Source of the DNA: Sordariomycetes sp. S80-01Y
Lineage: Eukaryota; Ascomycota; Sordariomycetes
Assembly: GCA_037042185.1 (NCBI GenBank)
Contig: JAXQJY010000025.1
Location: forward strand, 806,001 to 870,000
DNA: 64,000 nucleotides
Direction: 5' to 3'
Part shown: positions 32,046-42,412 of the stretch, piece by piece
Position numbering within the stretch: position 1 is the stretch's first letter
Layout: the number at the start of each line of letters is the position of its first letter
Translations under genes and position numbers: made by a program
Notes under the pieces: model-generated
Database searches by the model: none
The model's input: the letters and a program-made list of their open reading frames with translations, nothing else
What the model was told of the DNA's origin: nothing

Positions 32046-32630
32046 ATGGCCATGTCGTGTCGCTACGCGGCTCAGAGCTGCGTCCGCCAGCTCCGATGCT
32101 CCAACGCTCCGAGACAGATCATGCGCGCCTCTGCGACAAGGCGATGGGAATCGACAGAGGCTGCCGCGCCTGTGAACCCCAAGATCGATGGTATTGTCAA
32201 TGAGATCAGCAAGTTGACGCTCTTGGAGACCGCCGACCTCGTGTCATCGCTCAAGGTGAGACCTGTCACCCTATTTTTGTGGTGGGCAGATGCTGATAGA
32301 TCCCAGAACAAGCTCAACATCCCCGATCTGCCCGTTGGTGGCTTCGCCGCTGCTGCCCCTGCCGCCGCCGCCCCCGCGGAGGAGGCCGAGGATGAGGCTC
32401 CTGCCAAGCAGGAGAAGCACCTGTTCACAGTCAAGCTGCAAGGATTTGACGCGGCCTCGAAGGCCAAGGTCATCAAGGAGATCAAGGCTACGCTGGGTCT
32501 CAGTCTGGTGGATTCCAAGAAGTTCGTCGAGAGCGCACCCAAGACGATGAAGGAGAACGTGCCGAAGGAGGACGCCGAGAAGATGATCGCTACCATGAAG
32601 GAACTCGGCGCCACCGTTGTCATGGAGTAA
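32046..32630 (+). CDS. MNP1: Mitochondrial ribosomal protein bL12m
   Basis: Stalk protein of the mitochondrial large ribosomal subunit that recruits translation factors. Two exons separated by a 51-nt intron (after SSLK, before NKLNIPD) encode 177 residues. The N-terminus is an Arg/Ser-rich presequence (MAMSCRYAAQSCVRQLR...). It is followed by the dimerisation helix IDGIVNEISKLTLLETADLV, an Ala/Pro hinge, and the C-terminal L7/L12 fold with KLQGFDAASKAKVIKEIK and LGLSLVDSKKFVESAPK. The intron length is a multiple of three and open, so an unspliced read-through product would not be truncated. ATG 32046 is the first of two close Met codons. Confidence 0.96.
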   Translation: MAMSCRYAAQSCVRQLRCSNAPRQIMRASATRRWESTEAAAPVNPKIDGIVNEISKLTLLETADLVSSLKVRPVTLFLWWADADRSQNKLNIPDLPVGGFAAAAPAAAAPAEEAEDEAPAKQEKHLFTVKLQGFDAASKAKVIKEIKATLGLSLVDSKKFVESAPKTMKENVPKEDAEKMIATMKELGATVVME

Positions 32631-32905
32631 GAGCTGGATATACGAAGGCTGTTGTGTTACGATAGAGGGTTTTGCCCATGTACAAAAGACATGTACCATA
32701 CCTAAACTGGGGGTTTTCTTGCTTCTGCGACTATGGCCGTATTGAGCGATGTTAGTGATAGGCTTGAATATGACGGTCTGGTCTCCGTTGATGTGTGATT
32801 GGCCTTGACCATGAGTATCTATACAGCTTTTGGTGTAACACAAGCCCTGCCCCGAACGCCCGCTGATCCAGAAATACATGAACTATACACGTGCGTAGAA
32901 GCGTC

Positions 32906-33725
32906 TCAGCCTCCTACGCCGCCAGGAATCTTTTGATGCTCGCATCCGCGCATCTCCATCTCCTTCATGAACTCATCTGCCTCTTCCTTTATCAACCTAT
33001 CATCGTCGTCACCCCAATCGCTTGTCTCCTCCCACAGCTTATTCATCTCAGCGTCTGCGCCGCTTGGTATTGCCCATATGCTCTCCCGTTCGCGCTTATG
33101 GCGTTCCCGATCTTCTTCTATCCGTTGCTCGATCTGGCGTTTATCCATCTTCTGGGTTGTCCCGTTCCGCCTACCTGGCTTGGCTGTTGTCTGTGAGGCT
33201 GGAGTGTCCGCCATTTCGACATCGCCGTTCGGCGATGCTAACCCAAGGTCATGCGCTGTTGTTTCTCGTTCCTTCAGCACCTCCTCAATCTGATCGACTG
33301 TCTGCGCCTCCATGTGCCCCTTGCTCTGCAAGCTTTGCAGGACTCTGCGCACAACACGAACATTCGCCGCCCCTGAGCCATCATCCGGTGCCACAGCATC
33401 GACCACCCTTATTATGTCCCGCTGCATCATGTGGATGTAATTGGAGTGGCCCTCTTTTTGCGCCGCGTCTAGGAAGTGTTCGACAAAGTACATGATGTTT
33501 GCGCGAGTGTTCATGTTGGTCTGCTCCTTGTCAGCGTTTTGTTCAGACACGGAACGAAGCCTCGCTCACCCGCTCGACCTGCTCGAGAATGCACGAGTGC
33601 AAATCCTCTTCCATATCTTTGTATTTCAGTGCATGCTGGGCGGCTTTCTGCGCTGACGACACAGAGGCGTTCAGGTGCCCAAGCATGGAGGTGAACCTCA
33701 CGCGTACTTCGAAAGGGTCCGCCAT
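32906..33725 (-). CDS. CTK3: CTD kinase subunit gamma (Ctk3)
   Basis: Third subunit of the CTDK-I complex (with kinase Ctk1 and cyclin Ctk2) that phosphorylates the RNA polymerase II C-terminal domain at Ser2. Two exons (33725-33570, 33520-32906) encode 256 residues. The N-terminal CID-like fold begins MADPFEVRVRFTSMLGHLN and includes DMEEDLHSCILEQVER, TNMNTRANIMYFVEHFLD across the intron, and YIHMMQRDIIRVVDAV. The C-terminal part is a charged helix (KRQIEQRIEEDRERHKRER) ending in an acidic segment, as in fungal orthologues. It converges with bL12m (275 bases apart) and diverges from PRO3. Confidence 0.93.
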
Positions 33726-34288
33726 CTTTCTGTGTATGTTGAGGTTTGCCTCGTCAAGTGTTGTACAACCTTGTCGAAAATCAGATGTCTAAAAAAAGAA
33801 GGTGGGTAGTCGTCGAAATAATCATGAAGGCCGGCAGCTCTCACTTGGGCTTTTCACATGAACGATCTTCAGATGCGTGTGAGCAGCCTCGATTGAGAAA
33901 TCCCCTGTTGAATCCGGTAAAGCTCCGGAAGGTCCAACAGACTCGAAGCTGCGCGACGTCAGTGCGGAGCCACCCCCGCCGATGCTGCCCGATGTTAACA
34001 GAGAACCACCACAACCTGCAGGCTGAGGTAAAAGTCGCGCTCACAGGCACTTCTTACTCGCGCATTGAATGCGTTGAGATTTTTCTCCTCTTTCGAACAT
34101 TCTCATCGTTTCCGACAACACAATTTGACACACTACGCTACTCTCAAAGTCAATTGCACCGTGTTAGGTACTGACAAGGCAAACATTCACTTGTGCTGCC
34201 TGTAATACCCTAGAGCTGTCCAAATTCAAGAGCTTACGGCCCTTCTTTCACAAGACATTCTTACAAGTCCTTGAGCCAAGTCGACAAG
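33726..34288. promoter_or_regulatory. Divergent promoter region, CTK3 / PRO3
   Basis: 563 bases between the two start codons, pyrimidine-rich near the PRO3 side (34075-34130). No separate gene is visible. Confidence 0.45.
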
Positions 34289-35318
34289 ATGGCTGATTCT
34301 TCCTCTTTCACCATGGCCGTTCTGGGCTGCGGTAAGCTATGCCGCAAATTGTCTCACTCAAGTCGCTAACAACGCAGGCACCATGGGAATTGCTATTCTC
34401 AATGGCATTGTCTCGTCCCTCGCTGAGATCAACGGCCCCAGGCCGCTCCAGTCCGCCACCCCAGCCAACGAGACTGTGCCCTCCCGTCTTCCCTCCCGCT
34501 TCATTGCCTGCGTCCGCAGCCCGGAGTCCGCCAAGCGCGTCAAGAGCGCGCTTTGGGAGCATTCGTCGGTGCTCAGCGTGGTGCGCAACGAAAACCTCGC
34601 TGCTGTCCAGCAATCCGAGGTCGTCCTCCTTGCGTGCAAGCCGTACATGGTCAACGGTATTCTTGGCGAGAAGGGCATGGCTGAGGCTTTGAAGGGCAAA
34701 GTGTTGATCAGTGTCTGTGCTGGTGTCACCGCTGACCACATGGAGATCGCCCTGCACGGGGAGGTGCCAAAGGGCGACCCCGCTGATGACGGGAGATGCC
34801 GTGTTGTCAGGGCAATGTGCAACACTGCGGCCTTGATCAGGGAGTCTATGACTGTCATTGGAGCTCCGGCCTACCCCCTTCCCGAGGAGACTCAGGCTCT
34901 CGTGACGTGGATGTTCAAGCGTATTGGTGACGTTACGTACCTCCCTGCCAACAACATGGATGCGTCTACGGCGTTGTGTGGATCGGGAACCGCCTTCTTC
35001 CTGCTCATGCTCGAGGCTACCATTGATGGTGCCGTGGCGATGGGTCTACCTCGTGCTGAAGCCCAGCGCATGGCCACGCAAACCATGAGGGGAGCAACAG
35101 GCCTTGTTCAGAGTGGTGAGCACCCAGCTCTGTTGAGGGAGAAGGTGTGCACGCCCGGTGGGTGCACGATTGGCGGCATTATGGCCCTCGAGGAGGGCCG
35201 TGCCAGAGGGGTTATCTCTAGGGCTGTCAGGGAAGCGACCGTCGTTGCTAGCCAACTCGGTCAGGGTGTTCAGCTGGTAAATGGGACGAGATTCCCCACC
35301 AACCAGCCACCTCAATAA
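34289..35318 (+). CDS. PRO3: Pyrroline-5-carboxylate reductase
   Basis: Last step of proline synthesis, reducing pyrroline-5-carboxylate with NAD(P)H in the cytosol. Two exons (34289-34331, 34378-35318) encode 327 residues. The dinucleotide-binding motif AVLGCGTMGIAILNG is assembled across the intron. CAGVTADHMEIAL, RAMCNTAALIRESMTV and LCGSGTAFFLLMLEA follow, and the family signature in the C-terminal helix region reads LREKVCTPGGCTIGGIMALEEG. No targeting sequence. It converges with HAT1. Confidence 0.97.
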
Positions 35319-35684
35319 GAGGCTAAAGTGAGCATTTTCGACAGTTTTCACTGAGGAATAAAGGAAATACCCATACCAAAAATGAAAGACACAGTATTGA
35401 GTGATCGTAGTCATCTTAGGAAGCTTTCTATATCATGGGTGCTGCGATGGGTCTATGTTGCCAATGGAAGTCAGTATCAAGAGTATAGCTCGAAAGGCAT
35501 CACAGAATATCTTCCGTGTGGATGATGGAGGGAATCGGCGTCTTTGAGTGAATTGCAGCAAATCCTTAGCTACCAATAACCTCAGACAGTTTTCGACACC
35601 TCGAAACCTGCCCCTTTTCCTGACCAACGCCTGATGTCATCCCAAATCGATCCGTACGCCCCCCTTAAATGGCAAACCACCAGC
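35319..35684. other. Convergent intergenic region, PRO3 / HAT1
   Basis: 366 bases holding the two 3' UTRs; AT-rich with AATAAA-like sequence near 35357 (GGAATAAAGG). Nothing else is seen. Confidence 0.4.
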
Positions 35685-37199
35685 TCAGGCCTCCTCAACC
35701 CTAGCCTTTTTGCTAGATCTCTCGCCGGCGTCATTTTCCAGCTTCCTTTTCCCGGCCGATTCGCCCCTTGACTTTTGAGCAGCCCGATCAATCAGCGCCA
35801 GGATCCTTGCATTTCCCAGCTCCACTACTGAGCAAGTCTCAGCAAGTTTCTGAATCCTCTCTTCGGGCTCGAACTCCCCCAAATGCTGCTTGTTGTGACG
35901 GTATAGACGCTCTTTAGTGAGCAGTTGCCAGAGCTTCTGGTGGTGGAGATCGGCGGCCGTGGGGTTAGGAGGCTTGATGTCGTCGTCGGGGATGATCATC
36001 GAAGGCCGAACGGTGTCGGGAAGCTGGGACATGAGATGTAGCTCGAGAAGACGGTAGAATTGTCTGTGAGCAATCTTGGTTTTGCGGCGGATTTCTTCCA
36101 GGTTCTCGCCGCCAACGATGAACTTCTCCTTTGGAAAGGGGCCCTTCTTGGGAATGCCCACAGATGTATCGATGCGGAGCTTCCTGAACTCAGGGACGTT
36201 GTCACGAAGGAACCGCATGTCACAGACGTCCCGCAGGTCATCGAAAGCTTCATTGGGGTCCTCTACTGTGAACTCCTGGGTAGGGGCGTGGTTGTAGTAG
36301 TGGGCGAAGATGGTGCTGTACAGCTTGGCGCCATGGCCAAGTCCTTGAAAGCACGGCAGGATGAGGAACTGTGACAGTCGAGTTCGGCAGTTGAGCTGTG
36401 CCAGGTCCTTCTCGCCACTTGGTAGCTCCCAACCGCTTCCCGGAGACGGCGGTGGGGAAGGATTCCCGAACCAGTAAAAGCGGTAGATTGTTGAGTAGCC
36501 CACGAAGATATAGGAGCTCTTTTCTGGGTTCTCGGCCGATTTCTCCTTTTTGTATAAGAAGAACAAGGTCCACCGATCGGCATCCGAGTAGTCAGGTTCG
36601 TTGACTTCGGAGTCGGCGCGCTGGCAGATATAAGAACCGCCTTCAATAAAGAACGGCACCAGAATCTGAACGCGCGAGTTGAGTTGTTGGACAGCAGGGT
36701 CGGTCATGCTCCCCTTCCAGATTTCGTATTGCGCATCCGGCCCGTCGAACGATTCATAAAGCTCGCCGGGTGGTGTGTAATCGTCGGGGACATTCTTCGC
36801 GCTCTCCACAAAGTCCGCCTCGTCTTGGAACGCAACGGCTGGCAGGTGGCCACCATCTCGCAGCTCAGCCTTGATATCCAAGGGTTCGTCTTCGCCCATG
36901 GGCGGTGCCTTCTTGCCCGAGACCTTCAGATGCGGTCGCATATCATTCGCGCGGTATCGGAGGTCGATCTTGAGGTCTTTGTAGCCAAAGATCTGCTCTT
37001 CATCGCCGAAGATGGGATAGGTGAATTTCGGGTGGAAGCTTGCAATGTGCTGAAGGCCGGACTTGGAGGGAGCAACAAGGCTGATGTGGAAGCTTTCAGT
37101 CGAATTGGACATCCCTGAGATACGTTCAGCATTGCATATATTGCCATTTTGACCTGCGCGCGCCTACTCACAGTCTTCGGGGTTCGCCAGCGCAGCCAT
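35685..37199 (-). CDS. HAT1: Histone acetyltransferase type B catalytic subunit
   Basis: Acetylates newly made histone H4 at Lys5/Lys12 before chromatin deposition, with the WD40 partner Hat2. Two exons (37199-37172, 37114-35685) encode 485 residues; the short first exon MAALANPED joins WMSNSTESFHISLV. The N-terminal HAT1 domain contains FHPKFTYPIFGDEEQIFGYK; the GNAT core has YIFVGYSTIYRFYWF and the acetyl-CoA loop CFQGLGHGAKLYSTIF; a helical C-terminal domain follows. The end is basic (AGKRKLENDAGERSSKKAR), a probable nuclear signal. Strong agreement with the family along its whole length. Confidence 0.97.
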
Positions 37200-37631
37200 G
37201 GTTGCAGATGCGATCTAATGCGCCTTCTACTAGTGACGGAGGCAAGGTCAGGATTTTGTGTTTCTTTGGCGCGAGTCCTGTGGAATGACGCACGACCCTC
37301 AAAGAGGATAAAGCGGCGGAAGAAGTGAGATGTTGACTCGAGATGGCGAGTTGGAACCAAAATTCGGGCTCTCGCACGCGCCTCGAAGTCGAAGGAAGCG
37401 CGACGCGATCACTTTACGCGGCTGCATGCCTGCCCCGTTTATCAGGCCACAAGCAGCCAAGCAGAGATCGTGACTGACGTATAGTGGGGCATCTTCAACG
37501 CCAACGGTGCCGAGCCCCTGGAGATCCGCCAGACGGGCTTATTCCTCTTCAGGAGTACCGTCAACCCGCAACGCTTCCTTTTCTTTCTGCATCAAGGTAC
37601 TATCCTCCTGCCGCATGGCCACACCTCCAAC
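37200..37631. promoter_or_regulatory. Divergent promoter region, HAT1 / LMBD2-like gene
   Basis: 432 bases between the two start codons. No TATA box or repeat is conspicuous. A short open frame from 37484 on the plus strand is out of frame with the gene at 37632 and looks like leader sequence. Confidence 0.45.
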
Positions 37632-39788
37632 ATGCTGGAAATCGCGAGCAAGAGTTCGCCGGTAGGCTCATCCATCTTCAGTCTTCTGGCCGCCCTTGCC
37701 ATCTCCCTCGTCGTCCTCGCCATCCTACGATACTACCTCCCGCTCCGGACGACCCCGGCTTTCTATCTCGTGCCCATCTTCTTTGCGCTATGGCTCCCAT
37801 CAATAGTCATTGTCTTGGTACCGATCGATCTCGCGAGCAGTGCGACGACCGATGATGAGGCGACGAGAGGAATATGGCTGCCTCAGAGGGTTATACTGGT
37901 GTCGTGGAGGATAACGTACTGGTTGACGTTTGTCTTAACCTGGTAAGTGGGAGTCCTGACTAGTTAGTCCGACTGTATTGACAGTTGCAGGTTCATCCTC
38001 CCGATTCTCGAAGAATACTCTGATTCAGGTTACCGCGACCCAGTGGGCAAGCTTATGTACTCCCTCCGGTCAAATGCGCAATTCATGGCCATGATGTTAG
38101 GCGCAGGGATAGTCGGGCTCATCTACGTATTCATCTCATATGGATTCTCCTTCATCTCGCTAAAGGGACTCATTATGGCTCTTTCGTACGTCTTCGGTCT
38201 CGTCCTCGCCATTTACCTCATGGGCCACGGCCTGGTCTCGATCCCGCGCCGCCTCATCCGCAACGCGAGCATCACGAGCCGTTTGCGCCGACTGCAGACG
38301 AAAGCACCCAGGCTATACGAACGCATGCAGGACTCTTTGGTCGGGCTGGAAGAGCTGGAATATCAGGTATCTGAGCTGAGCCGTCGGAAGACAGGCAGTG
38401 CGGCGGAGTTCCAGGACTGGATAGAGGAATTGCAAGATATGGCCAACGTTGGAGAACATCATGCGGCGCCCTCAACCATCGACCCGAGTTCGAGCCGCGT
38501 CGTCCCAACCGTCATCACCGAGAAGTATCTGGCCGACTTGACTCGCACGCTCATGCGCGCCCGCCACACGAGGGCACGATTCGTCGATGAATGGAACTAC
38601 CACGTTCAAGAAGCCGCCGAGACGCAGGCTATCATCGACTCGGCCGCCTCGAAGAGACTGGACTTCGGAGAGCCTGACCCGCATGCCGGAGCTTGGGAAA
38701 GGACCAAAGTCTTGACACCCTACACGCGCCATATGTTCTACTTCCACGTCTTGCCGTACACCCAGATCGCCTTGGGCATGTTCCTCGGCGCGGCCTCGGC
38801 GTGTATCGTCTGGTCCGAGGTTATCAAACTAGCTTTCCCACGCTTATCGGTTATCCGCTTCACTGTCATCCACCATTGGAGCAAAGACAGGGCAGAGGTC
38901 GGCTTCGCCGGACAAGTTATATCCGCCTTCTGGCTTTGCTACATGTGCTCAGCCGCCCTGATCTCGATGACAGAGGTCAAGGTCTGGCGAGGCCGTGCAC
39001 TCGTCAAGCGCAACACATCGTATGAATCGGCGTTCTGGTATGCTCTGCAAGTCGCTAAGCTGACGATTCCGATTTCGTACAACTTTTTGACTTTCCTCGT
39101 GAGGAAGGTGTATACAAGAACAGTGTTTTACGATTTCTTTGGAGAGTCGATCGACCTCACGCCCCTTGGGCGCGGGTTCGATGACCTGTACCCGGCCTTT
39201 GTCCTGGTCCCTGTCTTGGCCACGCTGTTCGGGGTATACAGCAAAGTCAAGAGGCTGTTTGTGGGCATGGACGTCGTCGACGACGAAGAAGAAAACCCTT
39301 CGGGCTACGGAACGGGCTCCTGGCGTGAGGGCCGCGACCTCATCGAGCGTGAGCTGCGCGGTAACACCGTTCACGGCCGCCGCGACGCCTTTGCCCGCCT
39401 AGCCACCGCAACGGGCGGCGCCAACGGGGCCCGAGGTGCGCCCGTCCTCACCGTCCCCTCAGTACGCGGAGCAAGTGCCTCACCCGCACGATCGCCAATC
39501 CGAGGGCCGACACCGAACCGACGACCTGGACAATCTTCGCGTCCTGCGCTCGAGGAGCCGGAAGACGACAACATCTTCTCGATCATCGGTCACCGCATGA
39601 AGAACACGGTCGACACGTTCGAAGCACCGCAGTGGGTGCAAGATTTCAAAAAGCCCAAGTGGATGGGTGGCGATGAAGGCGAGAGCAGCGGCCCCTCAAG
39701 ACCAGGCGCTAGCGGACCTGGCGCAGGCGAGAGGAGTAATTCTGATTTCAGGCGGTGGTTCGGTGGTGACAGTGGCATCAGGTTGTAG
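37632..39788 (+). CDS. LMBR1-domain membrane protein (LMBD2-like)
   Basis: Multi-pass membrane protein of the LMBR1 family; the group is linked to receptor signalling and endocytosis in animals, while fungal function is unclear. Two exons (37632-37942, 37991-39788) encode 702 residues. I see nine hydrophobic helices: three near the N-terminus (ending at FVLTWFILPILEEY across the intron), two around 38070-38250, a coiled-coil cytosolic loop (about 38270-38690), then four more (MFYFHVLPYTQIALGMFLG; FWLCYMCSAALI; VAKLTIPISYNFLTFLV; AFVLVPVLATLFGVY). The C-terminal 170 residues are disordered, Gly/Pro/Arg-rich and probably cytosolic. Confidence 0.92.
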
Positions 39789-40024
39789 GAGCGTGTTTCG
39801 AATAAGGTGTTCTGGGCACAATAGACATGGGAAGGAGTTGGGGCTGAGCTGATATTACCGTTTTTCGGATTCATTTGTAAATACCAAATTCAGAGTCATT
39901 ACGCATAAGTCATGAGTCCTCTTCTGTAGTATCGCTCGCCTGTCAGACAGCGACATGCACCAGCCCTTTTTTTATTTTCTCCGCTCAATGCTTTGCGCCT
40001 TTTCCCGGTGCTGCTTGGAACCAA

Positions 40025-41835
40025 CTAGCCCGCCTTGGGCATGGCCGTCGTACTCTTCCAGGTGTTAGCCTTGCTCATGGTCCTCTTCCTGAGGTGGCGC
40101 ATGATGTCCCTCTCCATCTTGTCGATGTTCCTCTCGAGGTCGGCGTCGTCCCTCTTGTGCTGCTCCTCCCTCTTGCGGTCGACGAGGACCCAGGTGACGA
40201 CGATGATGGCCGTGATGGGCACCGTGACGGCGAAGTAGATCCAGAGCTCGACCGACACGGGCGACGCCGACGCCTCGAAGTTGAAGAAGGACATGCCGAA
40301 GACCGAGGCGAGGTACGTGCCCGGCAGGAACAGCGCGCCCAGCAGCGACAGCGTCTTCATGGCGGTGGAGTCGCGCTTTGAGGCGTGGGCGATGCGGCGC
40401 TGCTCGCCGGCGATTTCGAGGTTGAGGCGCGCCTCCCGCTGGGAGAGGATGTTGTATAGCTGCGTCTGTAAGCTTCTGTGCCTACATGTGTTCCGGGAGC
40501 CAAAGTAAGATCCGCGGGTCAGGTAGCGGGAGAGCGAGAAAAGGAAAAGCACCTACCCCTTCCCTCTGGACCTTCAGCCTCTCGAGCGTGGTATGGATGT
40601 AGTTCTCCAGCCCTTTCAACTTGGCTTCGTAAAAGCCAATCCTATCACACATGTCCGCGTGAAATCTCTCCGTCGTCGACCTCGCCTCCCTCACCGCCTT
40701 GTCCAGCTTCTCCTCCTCGGGGGCCATCATGCCCCACGTTCGCTTGAACACGTCCATCGCGCTCTCCATCTCCTTGCAGAGCGCGGTGTAAGCCTGCGGC
40801 CGCTTCCACATGACGTGCCCGTGGCACTCCACCAGGTCCCGCGAGAGACCGTCGATCTCGAGCAGATCGTCCTGGAAGTACATCTCGCTGTCGACGACCT
40901 CGTCCCTCATACTGACGGCGTGCTCGAGGCGGCGCAGCCAATCCCGCGCGTCGCGCTGCTTCTGGTCGTTGGCCGGGCTCAGGTCATGGCTCAGAAAGAT
41001 CAGCGGGAGCAGCATTGGGTGCGCTACCTGCTCCCTGGCGGCCTTGACGTGCTCGAGCGCCAAGACGACGTCGGAGCTGGGCGTCCCCTTTAACCAGCCC
41101 GTCGTGACACCGCTCCTGAAGCTGTGGGACAGCATCATCTCCCAGCCCCGGGTCTTTCCCTTCTTCCGGACATCGGACTTCCTGTGGATGATCTGAAGGC
41201 GAGGGTCATGAGGGTCGGAGGTGAGAGAGGAGTAGAAGAAGGGTCCCACCGCGGCTGTGGTTTCGATAGCCTTGCGCGGCAGGTGGAAGGTGCTGACCAG
41301 GGATATGTAGAGGGCTTTGGGTAGAGAGAGCACAGAGGGCGTGAAAGTATCGGCGTGTTTCGCGTTGATCTGGGTCCTTCAAAGGCGTCAGCATAGCTCT
41401 TGAGCCAGGGGCTGAGGGCTGAGAGTAGGGGACGTAGCTTACACGAGTCGCAGAGCACTGACGAGCTTGACTGTCCCCGGTAAGTTTTCTGGAGGCGCAA
41501 AGGCTCCCTGACTTCGTTAGCGACCTCGGTCTCGGTCCAAGTTATGTCCACATCGCTGGGAGCCACTCACTCGTCGGTGCAGAAAATTTTCAAACTCGTC
41601 AAAGGTCAACGGATGCTGTTCACAGGTATTGTACTTGGGGTCCTTTGTCTCCCGTCAGCAAGCGGTCCTCTCATCAAGCAAGGCGTCGCCAAGCCCTCAA
41701 TTGCCCAGTCGCTGAAGACCTGGTGGGATCGCGAGGCCGCCCACTTACCGAGTAGTTCAGAATCTCAAGATAACTCGACGCCTCCTCCACCTCGGTGCAA
41801 CCATCGATGAAGTGATTGAAGAGATACTCGTCCAT
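40025..41835 (-). CDS. CorA-like Mg2+ transporter family protein with GMS motif
   Basis: Fungal member of the CorA divalent-cation transporter superfamily. Five exons give about 490 residues: MDEYLFNHFIDGCTEVEEAS (41835-41749); DPKYNTCEQHPLTFDEFENF; GAFAPPENLPGTVKLVSALRL; a long soluble exon of helices (about 41375-40560); and an exon with the helix before the pore, then FLPGTYLASVFGMSFFNFE and a second membrane helix VELWIYFAVTVPITAIIVVTWVLV. The classical pore-loop GMN is replaced by GMS. Such variants are common among fungal paralogues and their transport activity is untested. An acceptor-like site precedes the chosen start, so a further upstream exon is possible. The short tail after TM2 is charged. 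Confidence 0.85.
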
Positions 41836-42412
41836 GCTGCGCAGCCCTTTCTCCTGCGCAAGAACGGATGTCAGACGGAGCGTGAGACTTGAGACGCCAA
41901 TTGAGCTTGAGGCCGGCAGTTTTCCAGCCCCAAAATTGTTGGTCGATGCGGAGAGGTGCGGAGAGCGGAGACGGGCCGCGTCCCCCACTTCCCAGCCTTA
42001 TGGGCCCATTGACTTCTATTGTCTCCAGGACATGAGATGAAGAGTGAGACTTCATTGCTCCGGATCATGTGAGCACATATGCATCGTGTATTCATATTTC
42101 GTATTCAATGCTAACATGGTACTCATGAGTGAGCTACAGTACGGAATAGCTCTGATAGGAACGGACCTGCATGCCCCTAGCAACTCAACCAGCTGTGTTG
42201 ATTTTAGGTGTTTTCGTAAGTCCATTGCCTGGTTCCAGTGCCCATATTGTTCCACAGTGGCCAGCGTCCCCGACACCAGCCGTTGGCAGAGACCTCGCGC
42301 TGCTCGCGTTGTCCTCAATGACACGCGGCTGAGTCTTCGCCCGAAGTACAGCGCTGTCTGGATGCCCCACGCCCCCGTCACACGGATTTTCAACCATTCC
42401 CTTGTTGGCTCC
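41836..42412. other. Intergenic region between CorA-like gene and PKA stop
   Basis: 577 bases. The part next to 41836 stays open in two minus-strand frames and may hold an extra first exon of the CorA-like gene. The rest shows no supported feature. Confidence 0.4.
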
